A stretch of 64,000 nucleotides of DNA from NCBI RefSeq assembly GCF_040493455.1, contig NZ_JANFDA010000002.1, positions 124,001-188,000 of the forward strand, written 5' to 3'. Origin of the DNA: Microcosmobacter sp040493455. GTDB taxonomy: Bacteria > Bacteroidota > Bacteroidia > Flavobacteriales > Flavobacteriaceae. The notes under the pieces are model-generated. The model did no database searches. It was given only the letters and a program-made list of their open reading frames with translations, and was not told where the DNA came from. A program made the position numbers and the translations under genes. Positions 1-9,191 of this stretch are shown piece after piece; the first letter of the stretch is position 1; each line of letters starts with the position of its first letter.

Positions 1-307
1 ATCCTGGTGCATCTAAAGCACTTTCTTGAAGTTGAATCTGGGAATAATCATCAGTATTCATAAAATGATAAGCTTCACCATCATTATATAAATATTGAAA
101 CTTATGCGTTTCTACTCGAACATCATCAATCTTGTGACCTGCTGAAAACGTATTATCTACTACCTTACCTGTAGTAACGCTTTTTAATTTGGTTCTCACA
201 AACGCTGGTCCTTTTCCAGGCTTCACATGAAGAAATTCAATTATTTTATAAATGTCATGATTATATCTTATGCATAATCCGTTTCTAATGTCTGATGTAC
301 TTGCCAT
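1..307 (-). CDS. efp: Elongation factor P, N-terminal part (runs off the left edge)
   Basis: The first 102 residues are visible, from the ATG at 307 down to the window edge. They begin MASTSDIRNGLCIRYN and contain the KOW-like N-domain with the PGKGPAFVRTKLKS stretch, which holds the lysine-bearing tip loop typical of EF-P. EF-P binds between the P and E sites of the ribosome and relieves stalling at polyproline. The gene follows lpxA on the same strand after a 15-bp gap, so it is probably co-transcribed with the lipid A genes, an order I know from other Flavobacteria. The C-terminal OB domains lie outside the window. Confidence 0.95.
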   Translation of the reverse strand, partial: MASTSDIRNGLCIRYNHDIYKIIEFLHVKPGKGPAFVRTKLKSVTTGKVVDNTFSAGHKIDDVRVETHKFQYLYNDGEAYHFMNTDDYSQIQLQESALDAPG

Positions 308-322
308 TCTTAATTATATATT

Positions 323-1108
323 TTAGTTTGATTTGAAGTAACCCTTCATGATACCACGATGAGAGTTCTTGATAAATTGAAGAATTTCATCTCGTTCTGG
401 GGTTGCTTCCATTTCGGCTTCAATAATTTCTGATGCCTGTGTATTGTTATAATTCTTTTGATAAAGAATTCTATATATATTCTGTATTTCTCTAATCTTT
501 TCAGTCGTAAAACCTCTTCGTCTTAATCCTACTGAGTTTATACCAACATAGGATAACGGTTCACGAGCTGCTTTTACGAAAGGTGGTACATCTTTTCTTA
601 CTAATGAACCTCCAGTTACAAAGGCATGATTTCCAACGGAAACAAATTGATGTACTGCAGTCATCCCAGCCAATACAACATAATCACCTACAGTAATATG
701 TCCAGCAAGTGTGCTGTTGTTTGAGAAAATACAATTATCTCCAACAATACAGTCGTGTGCAACATGGCAATAAGCCATAATCAAGCAGTTGTTACCAATC
801 ACTGTTTTCATTCGATCTGCCGTACCTCTATTTATAGTAACGCATTCTCTTATAGTTACGTTATCTCCTATCTCAGCAGTTGTATCTTCATCGTTATATT
901 TAAGGTCTTGTGGTACAGCAGAAATCACTGCTCCTGGAAAGATATTACAGTTTTTACCGATTCTTGCTCCTTCCATAATCGTTACATTGCTTCCTATCCA
1001 TGTTCCTTCTCCAATGACCACATTATTGTGTATTGTTGCAAAAGGTTCTATAACGACATTTTTAGCAATTTTTGCTCCTGGATGTACGTAGGCTAACGGT
1101 TGATTCAT
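323..1108 (-). CDS. lpxA: UDP-N-acetylglucosamine acyltransferase LpxA
   Basis: This is the first enzyme of lipid A synthesis; it moves a hydroxyacyl chain from acyl carrier protein to UDP-GlcNAc in the cytoplasm. The 261-residue protein has hexapeptide left-handed beta-helix repeats ([LIV]-G-x-x-x) through about residue 190 and a helical C-terminal domain, the normal length and plan for LpxA. The motif CHVAHDC at residues 114-120 places His118 at the position of the catalytic His125 of E. coli LpxA. The gene starts 2 bp after the lpxC/fabZ stop, which indicates tight operon coupling. Confidence 0.97.
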   Translation of the reverse strand: MNQPLAYVHPGAKIAKNVVIEPFATIHNNVVIGEGTWIGSNVTIMEGARIGKNCNIFPGAVISAVPQDLKYNDEDTTAEIGDNVTIRECVTINRGTADRMKTVIGNNCLIMAYCHVAHDCIVGDNCIFSNNSTLAGHITVGDYVVLAGMTAVHQFVSVGNHAFVTGGSLVRKDVPPFVKAAREPLSYVGINSVGLRRRGFTTEKIREIQNIYRILYQKNYNNTQASEIIEAEMEATPERDEILQFIKNSHRGIMKGYFKSN

Positions 1109-1110
1109 AC

Positions 1111-2517
1111 TTACTTAACTTTTGAAATTTGTGCCATTAACTCGGCTTCTGCACATAGTTTTCCATTGGCATAAGCGTATCCTTGCATATGGCATATTCC
1201 ACGACGGATAGGCGTAATAAGATCACATTTAAATATCAATGTATCTCCAGGAACTACTTTTTGTTTGAATTTTACTTTATCAATTTTCATGAAAAACGTG
1301 AGATAGTTTTCTGGATCTGGGACTGTACTCAATACTAAGATACCTCCCGTTTGCGCCATAGCTTCAACTATCAATACTCCTGGCATAACTGGTGCTCCTG
1401 GGAAGTGACCTGCGAAAAATGGCTCGTTCATCGTCACATTCTTAGTACCAATTACGTGTGATTCGGACAACTCAAATATCTTATCAATTAACAAAAATGG
1501 TTGTCTATGTGGTAACATATTCATGATTTGATTTACATCCATTAGAGGTTGTGCATTCAAATCTATGACTGGAACATTATTACGTCTTTCATTCTTAATA
1601 ATCTTAGACATCTTCTTTGCAAACTGAGTGTTTACAAAGTGTCCCGGCTTGTTAGCAATAACTTTACCCTTAATACGAGTACCTATTAGCGCTAAATCTC
1701 CAAGTACATCTAGTAACTTATGTCTAGCTGCTTCATTTGGGTAATGCAGCGTAAGATTATCTAGTATTCCGTTTGGCTTTACAGCAATGCTATCTTTCTT
1801 GAAAGCTACTTTGAGTTTCTCTATAGTTTCAGGAGATATTTTCTTATCGACATAAACTATCGCATTATTAAGATCTCCTCCTTTAATAAGTCCATGCTCA
1901 AGTAACATTTCGAGTTCATGAAGAAAACTGAATGTTCTTGAGTCTGCTATTTCAGATTTAAACTCAGATATATTATTTAATGTAGCATTTTGGGTTCCTA
2001 GAACTTTAGTTCCAAAATCTACCATAGTTGTCACTTTGTAATCACTTGAAGGCATGATAAGAATTTCACTGCCTGTTTCTTCATCTGTATAAGAGATTAC
2101 ATCGGTAACTACGTACTCTTCTCTATTGGCTTCTTGCTCAACGATCCCTGCCTTTTCAAGGGCTTCAACAAAAAACTTAGAAGAACCATCCATGATAGGA
2201 GGCTCAGAAGCATTTAATTCTATTTCGGCATTATCTATATCTAAACCAACCAAAGCTGCTAAAACGTGCTCACACGTTTGAATCGTAACACCATTTTTCT
2301 CGAGCATTGTCCCTCTCTGAGTATTGGTAACGTAATTTGCATCTGCTTCTATTAACGGGTTGCCTTCTAAGTCTATTCGTTTAAATGCAAACCCATGGTT
2401 TGCTGCTGCCGGTCTAAAGGTTAATGTCACATCTTTTCCTGTATGTAACCCTACGCCTTGAAGAGAAACCTCATTAGCAATGGTTCGTTGTTTTTGTTCA
2501 GTATTAACTATCGCCAT
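1111..2517 (-). CDS. lpxC/fabZ: Bifunctional UDP-3-O-acyl-GlcNAc deacetylase / 3-hydroxyacyl-ACP dehydratase (LpxC-FabZ fusion)
   Basis: Two enzymes lie in one 468-residue chain. Residues 1 to about 315 are LpxC, the zinc deacetylase that commits UDP-acyl-GlcNAc to lipid A. His84, His266 and Asp270 fit the zinc ligands, and Glu83 and His293 fit the catalytic residues. Residues from about 325 are FabZ, the hot-dog-fold dehydratase of fatty acid elongation, with HRQPFLLID at 337-345, His371 in HFPGAP and Glu385 in VEAMAQ. The fusion is known across Bacteroidota and couples two pathways that compete for hydroxyacyl-ACP. The start overlaps the lpxD 3' end by 14 bp. Confidence 0.97.
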   Translation of the reverse strand: MAIVNTEQKQRTIANEVSLQGVGLHTGKDVTLTFRPAAANHGFAFKRIDLEGNPLIEADANYVTNTQRGTMLEKNGVTIQTCEHVLAALVGLDIDNAEIELNASEPPIMDGSSKFFVEALEKAGIVEQEANREEYVVTDVISYTDEETGSEILIMPSSDYKVTTMVDFGTKVLGTQNATLNNISEFKSEIADSRTFSFLHELEMLLEHGLIKGGDLNNAIVYVDKKISPETIEKLKVAFKKDSIAVKPNGILDNLTLHYPNEAARHKLLDVLGDLALIGTRIKGKVIANKPGHFVNTQFAKKMSKIIKNERRNNVPVIDLNAQPLMDVNQIMNMLPHRQPFLLIDKIFELSESHVIGTKNVTMNEPFFAGHFPGAPVMPGVLIVEAMAQTGGILVLSTVPDPENYLTFFMKIDKVKFKQKVVPGDTLIFKCDLITPIRRGICHMQGYAYANGKLCAEAELMAQISKVK

Positions 2518-3532
2518 TTACTTTTTTTTCAATTTCATTAATATCTTTTACAATCTTTGGAAGGTTTTTGAAGTACACATAGGACTTGTTATAATCGCCA
2601 TATGCTAGAGCTGGTGACCCTTGAAGTACTTCATTGTCTTTTACATTTCTACCAATTCCAGATTGTGCTTGTATTCTAACATTATTACCTATAGTAATGT
2701 GACCAACAATTCCAACTTGCCCTCCTATTTGGCAATTCTCTCCGATTTTAGTTGATCCTGCAATTCCTGTTTGAGCAGCAATAACAGTATTCTTTCCTAT
2801 TTCTACATTGTGTGCTATCTGAATCTGATTATCTAGCTTTACACCTCTGCGAATTACTGTAGATCCAAGAGTGGCTCTATCTATTGTAGTACCTGCTCCT
2901 ATATCTACATAATCTTCTAAAATCACATTCCCAGTTTGTGGTACTTTGGTGTATTCACCTTTTTCATTCGGTGCAAAACCAAAACCATCTGCTCCGATAA
3001 TTGCTCCAGAATTAATGACACAGTTATTTCCAATAACACATTCAGAATAAATCTTAGCTCCCGAAAATATTATGGTATTATCTCCAATAGTAACATTATC
3101 TCCTAGATAGGAATTTGGAAAGATCTTAACATTGTCTCCTATAACTACATTTTCACCTATATATGTAAATGCACCTATATATATATTGTCACCCTTTTTT
3201 ACAGTATCAGAAATGAAACAAGGTGATTCTATTCCAGATTTATTGAATTTTACCTGATTGTAATATTCCAATAATTTGGAAAAAGACTTATAGGCATCTT
3301 CTACTTTTATAAGTGTCGTTGAGATTTCGCTTTCTGTTTCAAAATCCTTATCAACAATAGTTATCGACGCTTCTGTAGAATATATATAAGGTTTGTATTT
3401 AGGATTAGCTAAGAACGTTAATGATCCTTTAGTACCTTCTTCTATTTTGGCAAGTTTGGAAACTTCAACATCAGGATCCCCAACGATATCTCCTTCTAAA
3501 ATGCCAGCAATTTGTTGTGCTGTAAACTTCAC
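2504..3532 (-). CDS. lpxD: UDP-3-O-acylglucosamine N-acyltransferase LpxD
   Basis: LpxD adds the second acyl chain, on the 2-amino group, after LpxC has acted. The 342-residue protein has an N-terminal uridine-binding domain (to about residue 100, with GSLTFLANPKY near residues 36-46). A long hexapeptide beta-helix follows, and His241 in IQIAHNV matches the catalytic His239 of E. coli LpxD. The length is normal. It is the first lipid A gene of the run lpxD, lpxC/fabZ, lpxA, efp and lies 39 bp downstream of the HD phosphohydrolase gene. Confidence 0.97.
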   Translation of the reverse strand: MKFTAQQIAGILEGDIVGDPDVEVSKLAKIEEGTKGSLTFLANPKYKPYIYSTEASITIVDKDFETESEISTTLIKVEDAYKSFSKLLEYYNQVKFNKSGIESPCFISDTVKKGDNIYIGAFTYIGENVVIGDNVKIFPNSYLGDNVTIGDNTIIFSGAKIYSECVIGNNCVINSGAIIGADGFGFAPNEKGEYTKVPQTGNVILEDYVDIGAGTTIDRATLGSTVIRRGVKLDNQIQIAHNVEIGKNTVIAAQTGIAGSTKIGENCQIGGQVGIVGHITIGNNVRIQAQSGIGRNVKDNEVLQGSPALAYGDYNKSYVYFKNLPKIVKDINEIEKKVNGDS

Positions 3533-3571
3533 ACGAATTTGTTTGATATCCGCAAAAATAGAAAAAATGTA

Positions 3572-4813
3572 TTACATTTTATTCTTAGGATAGCATATAT
3601 AATATTTGGTTACTGGCTTTGATAAAGCTTTAAGGTTCAATTGGTCAGAAGCCTTAACGATATCTTCTATTTTACCGGTTTTGTGTAAGATGTTAATGCC
3701 CTGCTTTTTGGCTTGATATGCTTGATTGGATATTTCGCCCAAAAAGACAAAATATTCTGCTTCTTCTTTTGTGATATTATATTTTTCAATCAGGTTGCTT
3801 GTATGCTCAAAAAGATGCTTGGCTTTTATTGGTTTGTTCTTTAGTTTGATTTTCAATAAATCTCTATTAATAATCATATCCGAAAGGTTACGCAACACAA
3901 AATCTTCATGATATTGCCATACCTTCATAGCAGATACGATATCGTAATCATCTAACTTCGAAAATATATTAATGACTTCTCTATCAAAGTTTTCTAGCGA
4001 GATATCATTCTTTAAGAAAAACTGTAATGCTTCAGAGCCTTCCAATTCAACACCAGATTCAACTAGTTCTTTAGCACGCTTCAATACACGCATTAACAGC
4101 TCTTCGGCTACCAATCCTGTTTTGTGTAGATAAACCTGCCAATACATCAAACGTCTCGCCACCAAAAACTTTTCAGCACTATAAATGCCTTTCTCTTCAA
4201 TTACTAATTGGTCGTCCATTACATTAAGCATTGTAATGAGGCGTTCGCTATTAATATTACCTTCAGCTACTCCAGTATAGAAACTATCGCGTTTCAAATA
4301 ATCTGCGCGATCCATATCGATTTGGCCAGAGATTAATTGGTTCATGAATGCTCTATGGTATTCGCCTTTAAAAATTTCAATAGCTAAAGACAATTGACCA
4401 TTGAACTCTTCGTTTAGAGCTTCCATGAACAATAATGAGATTGATTCATGAGGTACATCGTTTACTAGACTATGTTCCATAGCATGTGAAAAGGGACCAT
4501 GGCCAATATCGTGCAAAAGAATTGCAACATACAATCCATTTTCTTCATCATCCGAAATATCTACACCTTTAAATCTAAGGACGTTTACAGCCTTTTGCAT
4601 GAGATGCATACATCCCAATGCATGATGAAATCTTGTATGATGCGCTCCTGGGTATACCAAATATGAAAGACCCATTTGTGTAATACGCCTTAATCGCTGA
4701 AAATAACGATGTTCAATAAGATCGAAAATTAAGGCATTAGGAATTGTAATAAAACCGTAAATTGGGTCGTTAAATATTTTAAGTTTGTTTTTCGTTCTCA
4801 AACTTGAATTCAC
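3572..4813 (-). CDS. HD-domain phosphohydrolase (dNTPase-like)
   Basis: The 413-residue protein belongs to the HD superfamily of metal-dependent phosphohydrolases related to deoxynucleotide triphosphohydrolases. Visible motifs are KIFNDPIYGFI at 12-22, RFHHALG at 61-67, the HD pair in LLHDIGHGPFSH at 99-110 and DMDRADYLKRD farther on, which supplies the late Asp. The start is a GTG at 4813; a stop lies in frame just upstream and no ATG lies between it and the conserved domain. It leads the lipid A run and is divergent from porX with only 23 bp between the start codons. The substrate cannot be told from sequence. Confidence 0.9.
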   Translation of the reverse strand: MNSSLRTKNKLKIFNDPIYGFITIPNALIFDLIEHRYFQRLRRITQMGLSYLVYPGAHHTRFHHALGCMHLMQKAVNVLRFKGVDISDDEENGLYVAILLHDIGHGPFSHAMEHSLVNDVPHESISLLFMEALNEEFNGQLSLAIEIFKGEYHRAFMNQLISGQIDMDRADYLKRDSFYTGVAEGNINSERLITMLNVMDDQLVIEEKGIYSAEKFLVARRLMYWQVYLHKTGLVAEELLMRVLKRAKELVESGVELEGSEALQFFLKNDISLENFDREVINIFSKLDDYDIVSAMKVWQYHEDFVLRNLSDMIINRDLLKIKLKNKPIKAKHLFEHTSNLIEKYNITKEEAEYFVFLGEISNQAYQAKKQGINILHKTGKIEDIVKASDQLNLKALSKPVTKYYICYPKNKM

Positions 4814-4836
4814 ATTAAAATTTTAAACAAATATAC

Positions 4837-6390
4837 ATGAACCCTATAAATATACTCTGGGTCGATGATGAAATAGACCTACTAAAACCTCATATTCTTT
4901 TTCTTGAACAAAAACAGTACACCGTTACGACTTGCCAAAGTGGTACTGAAGCGTTGGAAGCTATCGATGATTCTAACTTTGATATTGTGTTTTTGGACGA
5001 AAATATGCCTGGCCTTACTGGCTTAGAGACGCTCAATGAAATCAAGGAAAAGCGCGCTAACCTTCCTGTAGTGATGATTACCAAGAGTGAGGAGGAGTAT
5101 ATTATGGAAGAAGCTATTGGTAGTAAGATTGCGGATTACTTGATAAAGCCTGTAAACCCTAATCAGATTTTATTGAGTTTGAAAAAGAATCTTGATCATT
5201 CACGTCTGGTATCCGAAAAGACAACTTCTAACTATCAGCAAGAATTTAGAAAGATTGCGATGGACTTGTCTATGGTAAACTCTTATGAAGAATGGGCAGA
5301 TCTGTATCAAAAGCTTATTTATTGGGAACTACAACTTGAAGATATTGAAGATGTAGGTATGACTGAGATTTTAGAATCTCAAAAAACCGAAGCTAATCTT
5401 CAGTTTGGAAAGTTTATTGAAAAGGAATACAAATCCTGGTTCGATCATACCAATGATGCGCCGATAATGTCTCATACACTCTTTAAGGATAAGGTAGTTC
5501 CTGAATTGAGTAGCGACCAACCTACCCTTCTCGTAGTGATTGATAATCTTCGTTATGATCAATGGCGTGCTTTTGAACCAGTAGTCAATAATTATTATAA
5601 GAAGAGTTCTGAAGTTCCTTTTTATAGTATCCTGCCTACTGCAACACAATATGCAAGGAATGCAATATTCTCTGGTTTAATGCCTAGTGATATGGAGAAA
5701 CTATATCCAAAGTACTGGAAGAATGATACAGATGAAGGTGGTAAAAACCAATATGAAGCTGAATTCTTAGAAGCACAATTAAAACGTTTAGGGTTGAATC
5801 ACCTGAAACATGAGTATCATAAAATTACCAACCTTAGATCTGGTAAAAAACTGGTAGACAACTTTAAATCACTAAAGAATAATGATTTATCTGTCGTAGT
5901 GTACAACTTTGTAGATATGCTATCACACTCTAAAACCGAAATGGAGGTTATTAAGGAGTTAGCTTCTAATGATAAAGCATATCGATCTCTGACGCTAAGT
6001 TGGTTTAAGAACTCTCCTTTATTAGAGATGATTCAGCAAGCACAGCAAATGGGCTTTAAACTGATATTGACTACTGATCATGGCACTATCAATGTTAAAG
6101 CACCTTCTAAAGTTATTGGTGATAGAGACACAAGCTTGAACCTGCGTTACAAAACTGGTCGTAGCCTAACGTATCAAGATAAAGATGTATTAGCTGCAAA
6201 AGATCCGAAAGCGATTCACTTACCATCTATGAGTATGAATAGCTCTTTCATCTTTGCAAAAGGTGATTTGTTCTTGGCATATCCAAATAACTTTAACCAT
6301 TACGTAAGCTATTACAGAAATACTTACCAACATGGTGGTATTTCTTTAGAAGAAATGATCATCCCGTTTGTGGTATTAGATCCGAAATAG
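4837..6390 (+). CDS. porX: PorX-type response regulator with PglZ domain (T9SS regulator)
   Basis: Residues 1-120 form a receiver domain with the acidic pair Asp10/Asp11, phospho-acceptor Asp54 in VFLDENMPG and Lys104 in YLIKP. There is no DNA-binding domain. Residues from about 160 to 517 form a PglZ alkaline-phosphatase-superfamily domain, seen in VVIDNLRYDQW, ILPTATQYARNA, NFVDMLSHS and TTDHGTINV. This architecture is that of PorX, which together with PorY and the sigma factor SigP controls T9SS genes in Porphyromonas and Flavobacterium. The window also encodes T9SS cargo proteins. No porY-like kinase is next to it. Confidence 0.93.
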   Translation: MNPINILWVDDEIDLLKPHILFLEQKQYTVTTCQSGTEALEAIDDSNFDIVFLDENMPGLTGLETLNEIKEKRANLPVVMITKSEEEYIMEEAIGSKIADYLIKPVNPNQILLSLKKNLDHSRLVSEKTTSNYQQEFRKIAMDLSMVNSYEEWADLYQKLIYWELQLEDIEDVGMTEILESQKTEANLQFGKFIEKEYKSWFDHTNDAPIMSHTLFKDKVVPELSSDQPTLLVVIDNLRYDQWRAFEPVVNNYYKKSSEVPFYSILPTATQYARNAIFSGLMPSDMEKLYPKYWKNDTDEGGKNQYEAEFLEAQLKRLGLNHLKHEYHKITNLRSGKKLVDNFKSLKNNDLSVVVYNFVDMLSHSKTEMEVIKELASNDKAYRSLTLSWFKNSPLLEMIQQAQQMGFKLILTTDHGTINVKAPSKVIGDRDTSLNLRYKTGRSLTYQDKDVLAAKDPKAIHLPSMSMNSSFIFAKGDLFLAYPNNFNHYVSYYRNTYQHGGISLEEMIIPFVVLDPK

Positions 6391-6497
6391 AATCTATGTA
6401 ATGCAAAAAAATCCGATGAAATACACTTTTTCCTAGGTTTTTTCAAAAATAATTCCTATAATTGCTTGTTTCTTTTATTGAGACAAGTCCTATAATC

Positions 6498-6953
6498 ATG
6501 GAATTGACCTACATACTACAAGATATAGACAGCGCTGCAAAGACTGTTCTAGAGGCGATTACCTCCAAAACACTGTTGTTTAATGGTGAAATGGGATCTG
6601 GTAAAACAACCTTTATTAAAGCCTTGGTTAAGGCTTTAGGCAGTGAAGACACTGTAAGCAGCCCGACGTTCTCAATAGTAAATGAGTATCAAACGCAAGA
6701 AGATTCTATTTATCATTTCGACCTTTATCGTATAGAGTCAACAGACGAATTATACCAAATAGGCATCGAAGATTATTTGGCTACAAATAGCTGGAAAATG
6801 ATAGAGTGGCCAGACCGTTTAGGTGAAATTGACCTTGATGCTACGAATATTCTTACTTTTTATACTGAAAAAACAGGCGAAAGACGCCTGAAATTAGATA
6901 TAAACGAACGTATAACCCCAAATTCGCCTATGTACAACGAAAATTTAACATAA
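6498..6953 (+). CDS. tsaE: tRNA threonylcarbamoyladenosine biosynthesis ATPase TsaE
   Basis: TsaE is the P-loop ATPase that works with TsaB and TsaD in making the t6A modification at position 37 of ANN-decoding tRNAs. The Walker A motif is NGEMGSGKT at residues 29-37, and SSPTFSIVNEY and HFDLYRIES follow in the family order. I chose the ATG at 6498 (MELTYILQDI, 151 residues) over a TTG-type extension to 6462 because the usual TsaE length and N-terminus fit it. It follows porX on the same strand after about 100 bp. Confidence 0.93.
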   Translation: MELTYILQDIDSAAKTVLEAITSKTLLFNGEMGSGKTTFIKALVKALGSEDTVSSPTFSIVNEYQTQEDSIYHFDLYRIESTDELYQIGIEDYLATNSWKMIEWPDRLGEIDLDATNILTFYTEKTGERRLKLDINERITPNSPMYNENLT

Positions 6954-7070
6954 ATTTTTGGCAATTTGCCACCACGTTATTGCTAAATACTACGGAAAAA
7001 CCGTAACGCTTAGCCCCCGTCATTACTGGGTTTTAACATTTATTTAACAGAAATAAATTAGCCTCAAAAC

Positions 7071-7078
7071 TAACTTTG
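7071..7078 (+). promoter_or_regulatory. Probable -7 promoter box (TAACTTTG)
   Basis: TAACTTTG fits the Bacteroidota -7 consensus TAnnTTTG and sits 28 bp before the small ORF at 7107. A good -33 TTTG is missing at the expected spacing, so the call is tentative. Confidence 0.4.
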
Positions 7079-7106
7079 AAGTGTTAATTAATTAAATCCC
7101 TTAGAA

Positions 7107-7253
7107 ATGAAAGCTAAAAGATTAATCCTAGCAATTGCGATTTTCGGTGGTATGTTGTTCACTGTACAGGCGACAAACATTATAGACTTAAATGAGCAAT
7201 CAACAACTCAAATCAAAAAGAAGAGTAAAACTATTAAACATTCCAACGGATAA
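7107..7253 (+). CDS. Small exported peptide, 48 residues
   Basis: The ORF reads MKAKRLILAIAIFGGML and then FTVQATNIIDLNEQSTT, followed by a Lys-rich tail. A basic n-region, a hydrophobic h-region and a VQA cleavage-like site look like a signal peptide with a mature part of about 25 residues. It starts 28 bp after a good -7 promoter box. Its last 62 bp overlap the next gene in a different frame, so translation of the two may be coupled. I do not recognise a family. The chance that it is non-coding is real because it is short, but the N-terminus is convincingly exported-protein-like. Confidence 0.6.
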   Translation: MKAKRLILAIAIFGGMLFTVQATNIIDLNEQSTTQIKKKSKTIKHSNG

Positions 7254-7746
7254 TAGTAACAAAAAATCTTTGATATTAGGGAGTATCATAGCTACATTTA
7301 TAGCTATTACTCCCTATTTATTTTATTTATATCAGCATGTTCCTGAAACAAGAGTTTGGGAAAATTGGCTCTTCACCTATGATAGTAAAAGCTGGGATGA
7401 TGCTAACTTTGCTATTTGGGTATTTACCAACAAGATAATTCCTTTCTTTTTTATTTTGATATGGTTCTTTACCTGCCGTCACTGGTGGTATCACGTCCTA
7501 TTGGTTCCTATTGCGATGTATATCTACCAGACTATTGGAATATTCAATGAAAATATTACTCATATAGATAGATTTGAATTAATACACCTTATACCTGTTA
7601 TGGCTATAGTTATTCCTTCAATTTATTTAATAAGAGCTAGAATGTTTAATAAACTTAATACTGCTAATAAATCTTTAGAAGAGTTAGAGGAAGAATTTAT
7701 GCTTAAGCCTAAAGGACTTATAGGTAAGTTTAAGCAGTATTTCTAA
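7192..7746 (+). CDS. Conserved membrane protein of unknown function
   Basis: The 184-residue protein has a basic cytosolic start (KSKRRVK), then hydrophobic segments at about 27-46, 88-103, 106-126 and 137-156, and an acidic tail (SLEELEEEFM) ending in a basic stretch. I do not recognise a functional family. The start overlaps the small ORF at 7107 by 62 bp; all membrane segments lie after residue 25, so a later start would not be needed. A strong bidirectional terminator follows. Confidence 0.8.
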   Translation: MSNQQLKSKRRVKLLNIPTDNSNKKSLILGSIIATFIAITPYLFYLYQHVPETRVWENWLFTYDSKSWDDANFAIWVFTNKIIPFFFILIWFFTCRHWWYHVLLVPIAMYIYQTIGIFNENITHIDRFELIHLIPVMAIVIPSIYLIRARMFNKLNTANKSLEELEEEFMLKPKGLIGKFKQYF

Positions 7747-7772
7747 ATATAGATATATTATAATCAAAAACT

Positions 7773-7808
7773 AAAAGAAGCGCCAAACTTGAGTTTGGCG
7801 CTTCTCTT
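7773..7808. terminator. Bidirectional hairpin terminator
   Basis: A 16-bp perfect stem (core GAAGCGCCAAAC / GTTTGGCGCTTC, loop TTGA) is flanked by A-rich DNA on the left and T-rich DNA on the right. It lies between two convergent genes and can stop transcription from both sides. Confidence 0.9.
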
Positions 7809-7826
7809 TTATATTATTCTTCAATC

Positions 7827-9128
7827 TTAATTCAGTTTTCCTAATCTTGGTACTCTAAACAATAATATAATACCTACCAAGAAGAATATAAACAAGAACA
7901 CAATAGCATTGCGCATGCTTCCTGTTACTTGGTCTATAGAACCATAGATCACCATTCCTATGACAATACCTATCTTTTCAGCAACATCATAAAAACTAAA
8001 GTATGAGGTAGTATCCTCCGTTTCTGGCAAAAACTTGGAATATGTAGAACGCGCTAAGGCTTGCACACCTCCCATTACTAAGCCAACAAATCCAGCCGTA
8101 ATGTAGAAATGTACAGGTGTGACCACAAAATAGGCGGCAAAACATAATAACATCCAAATGGCATTTACTGCTATCAATGTTCTTATGTTTCCAAACTTAG
8201 CAGAGGCTCTAGAAGTTAATACTGCTCCCAAAATAGCCACGATTTGGATTACAAGAATGCTTATAATCAATCCCATGGTTTTTTCATCTGCATCTGCCCA
8301 TGCTATTTCCTCTTCTCCAAAATAAACCGCTACCAGCATTATGGTTTGTACTGCCATACTAAACACAAAAAAGGCAGCTAAATAACGCTTTAACCTCAGA
8401 TTTTGCTTGAGCTGCTGCCAAACTTGTTTCAATTCTTTAAAACCATTGAATATGACATCTTTAGTCACTTTATGACCTTTTGAAGCGCCTTTTGGCAATA
8501 CATAAAATGTATATTGACTGAATAGTATCCACCACAATCCAACAGTAATAAATGAATAGCGCATCATATCCATCTTTGCTGCTCCTTCATCTTGACTCAT
8601 CACCATAACGAGGTTTATAATCAATAAAAGAACACTTCCTATATATCCTAAAGAAAATCCTTTGGCACTGATACTATCTTGTTGTTCTTCATAAGCAATA
8701 TCTGGTAAATATGAATTATAGAACACCAAACTTCCCCAATAGCCTATGAGTCCCATAAAATAGAACAATAGACTTAAATGGATTCTATCCAGACTAAACC
8801 AATACAAACCGATACAACCCAATCCTCCTACATAGCAGAAAAACTTCATGAAGCTCTTCTTATTCCCCACATAATCTGCAATACCAGAAAGCAGTGGAGA
8901 CAAAAATGCAACGACCAAAAAGGTAAATGCAGTGACAAATGTTATCAATGCAGTACTCTTAAATTCGAAGCCAAAGGCTTCAATTGTCTTGATCTCTGAT
9001 AAAAATAATGCTGAATAAAATATTGGGAAAATAGACGATGCTATAGTTAGTGTATACACTGAGTTAGCCCAATCGTAAAACGCCCAAGCGTTTAGAAGTT
9101 TTTTACTTCCTTTTTCAAATGTTGCCAT
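7827..9128 (-). CDS. MFS permease, UMF1/Atg22-like
   Basis: The 433-residue polytopic protein has about 12 hydrophobic segments. It begins with NAWAFYDWANSVYTLTI, the WAFYDWANS hallmark of the UMF1 (unknown major facilitator) family related to yeast Atg22. A central loop at about residues 205-235 is basic (KGASKGHKVTKD), as usual for MFS halves. The substrate is unknown; amino-acid or nutrient efflux is only suggested by Atg22. It is an isolated gene between two terminators. Confidence 0.88.
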   Translation of the reverse strand: MATFEKGSKKLLNAWAFYDWANSVYTLTIASSIFPIFYSALFLSEIKTIEAFGFEFKSTALITFVTAFTFLVVAFLSPLLSGIADYVGNKKSFMKFFCYVGGLGCIGLYWFSLDRIHLSLLFYFMGLIGYWGSLVFYNSYLPDIAYEEQQDSISAKGFSLGYIGSVLLLIINLVMVMSQDEGAAKMDMMRYSFITVGLWWILFSQYTFYVLPKGASKGHKVTKDVIFNGFKELKQVWQQLKQNLRLKRYLAAFFVFSMAVQTIMLVAVYFGEEEIAWADADEKTMGLIISILVIQIVAILGAVLTSRASAKFGNIRTLIAVNAIWMLLCFAAYFVVTPVHFYITAGFVGLVMGGVQALARSTYSKFLPETEDTTSYFSFYDVAEKIGIVIGMVIYGSIDQVTGSMRNAIVFLFIFFLVGIILLFRVPRLGKLN

Positions 9129-9130
9129 AA

Positions 9131-9160
9131 ATAAAAAGCTGTTCGTTGGTTGAACAGCTT
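9131..9160 (-). terminator. Hairpin terminator of the M48 protease gene
   Basis: On the minus strand AAGCTGTTC and GAACAGCTT form a 9-bp stem with a 7-nt loop, followed by TTTATTTAT. It lies 32 bp past the stop of the M48 protease gene and just inside the 5' flank of the MFS gene. Confidence 0.85.
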
Positions 9161-9191
9161 CTAAAGTAAAACTTTTATTTTAAACTGAAAG

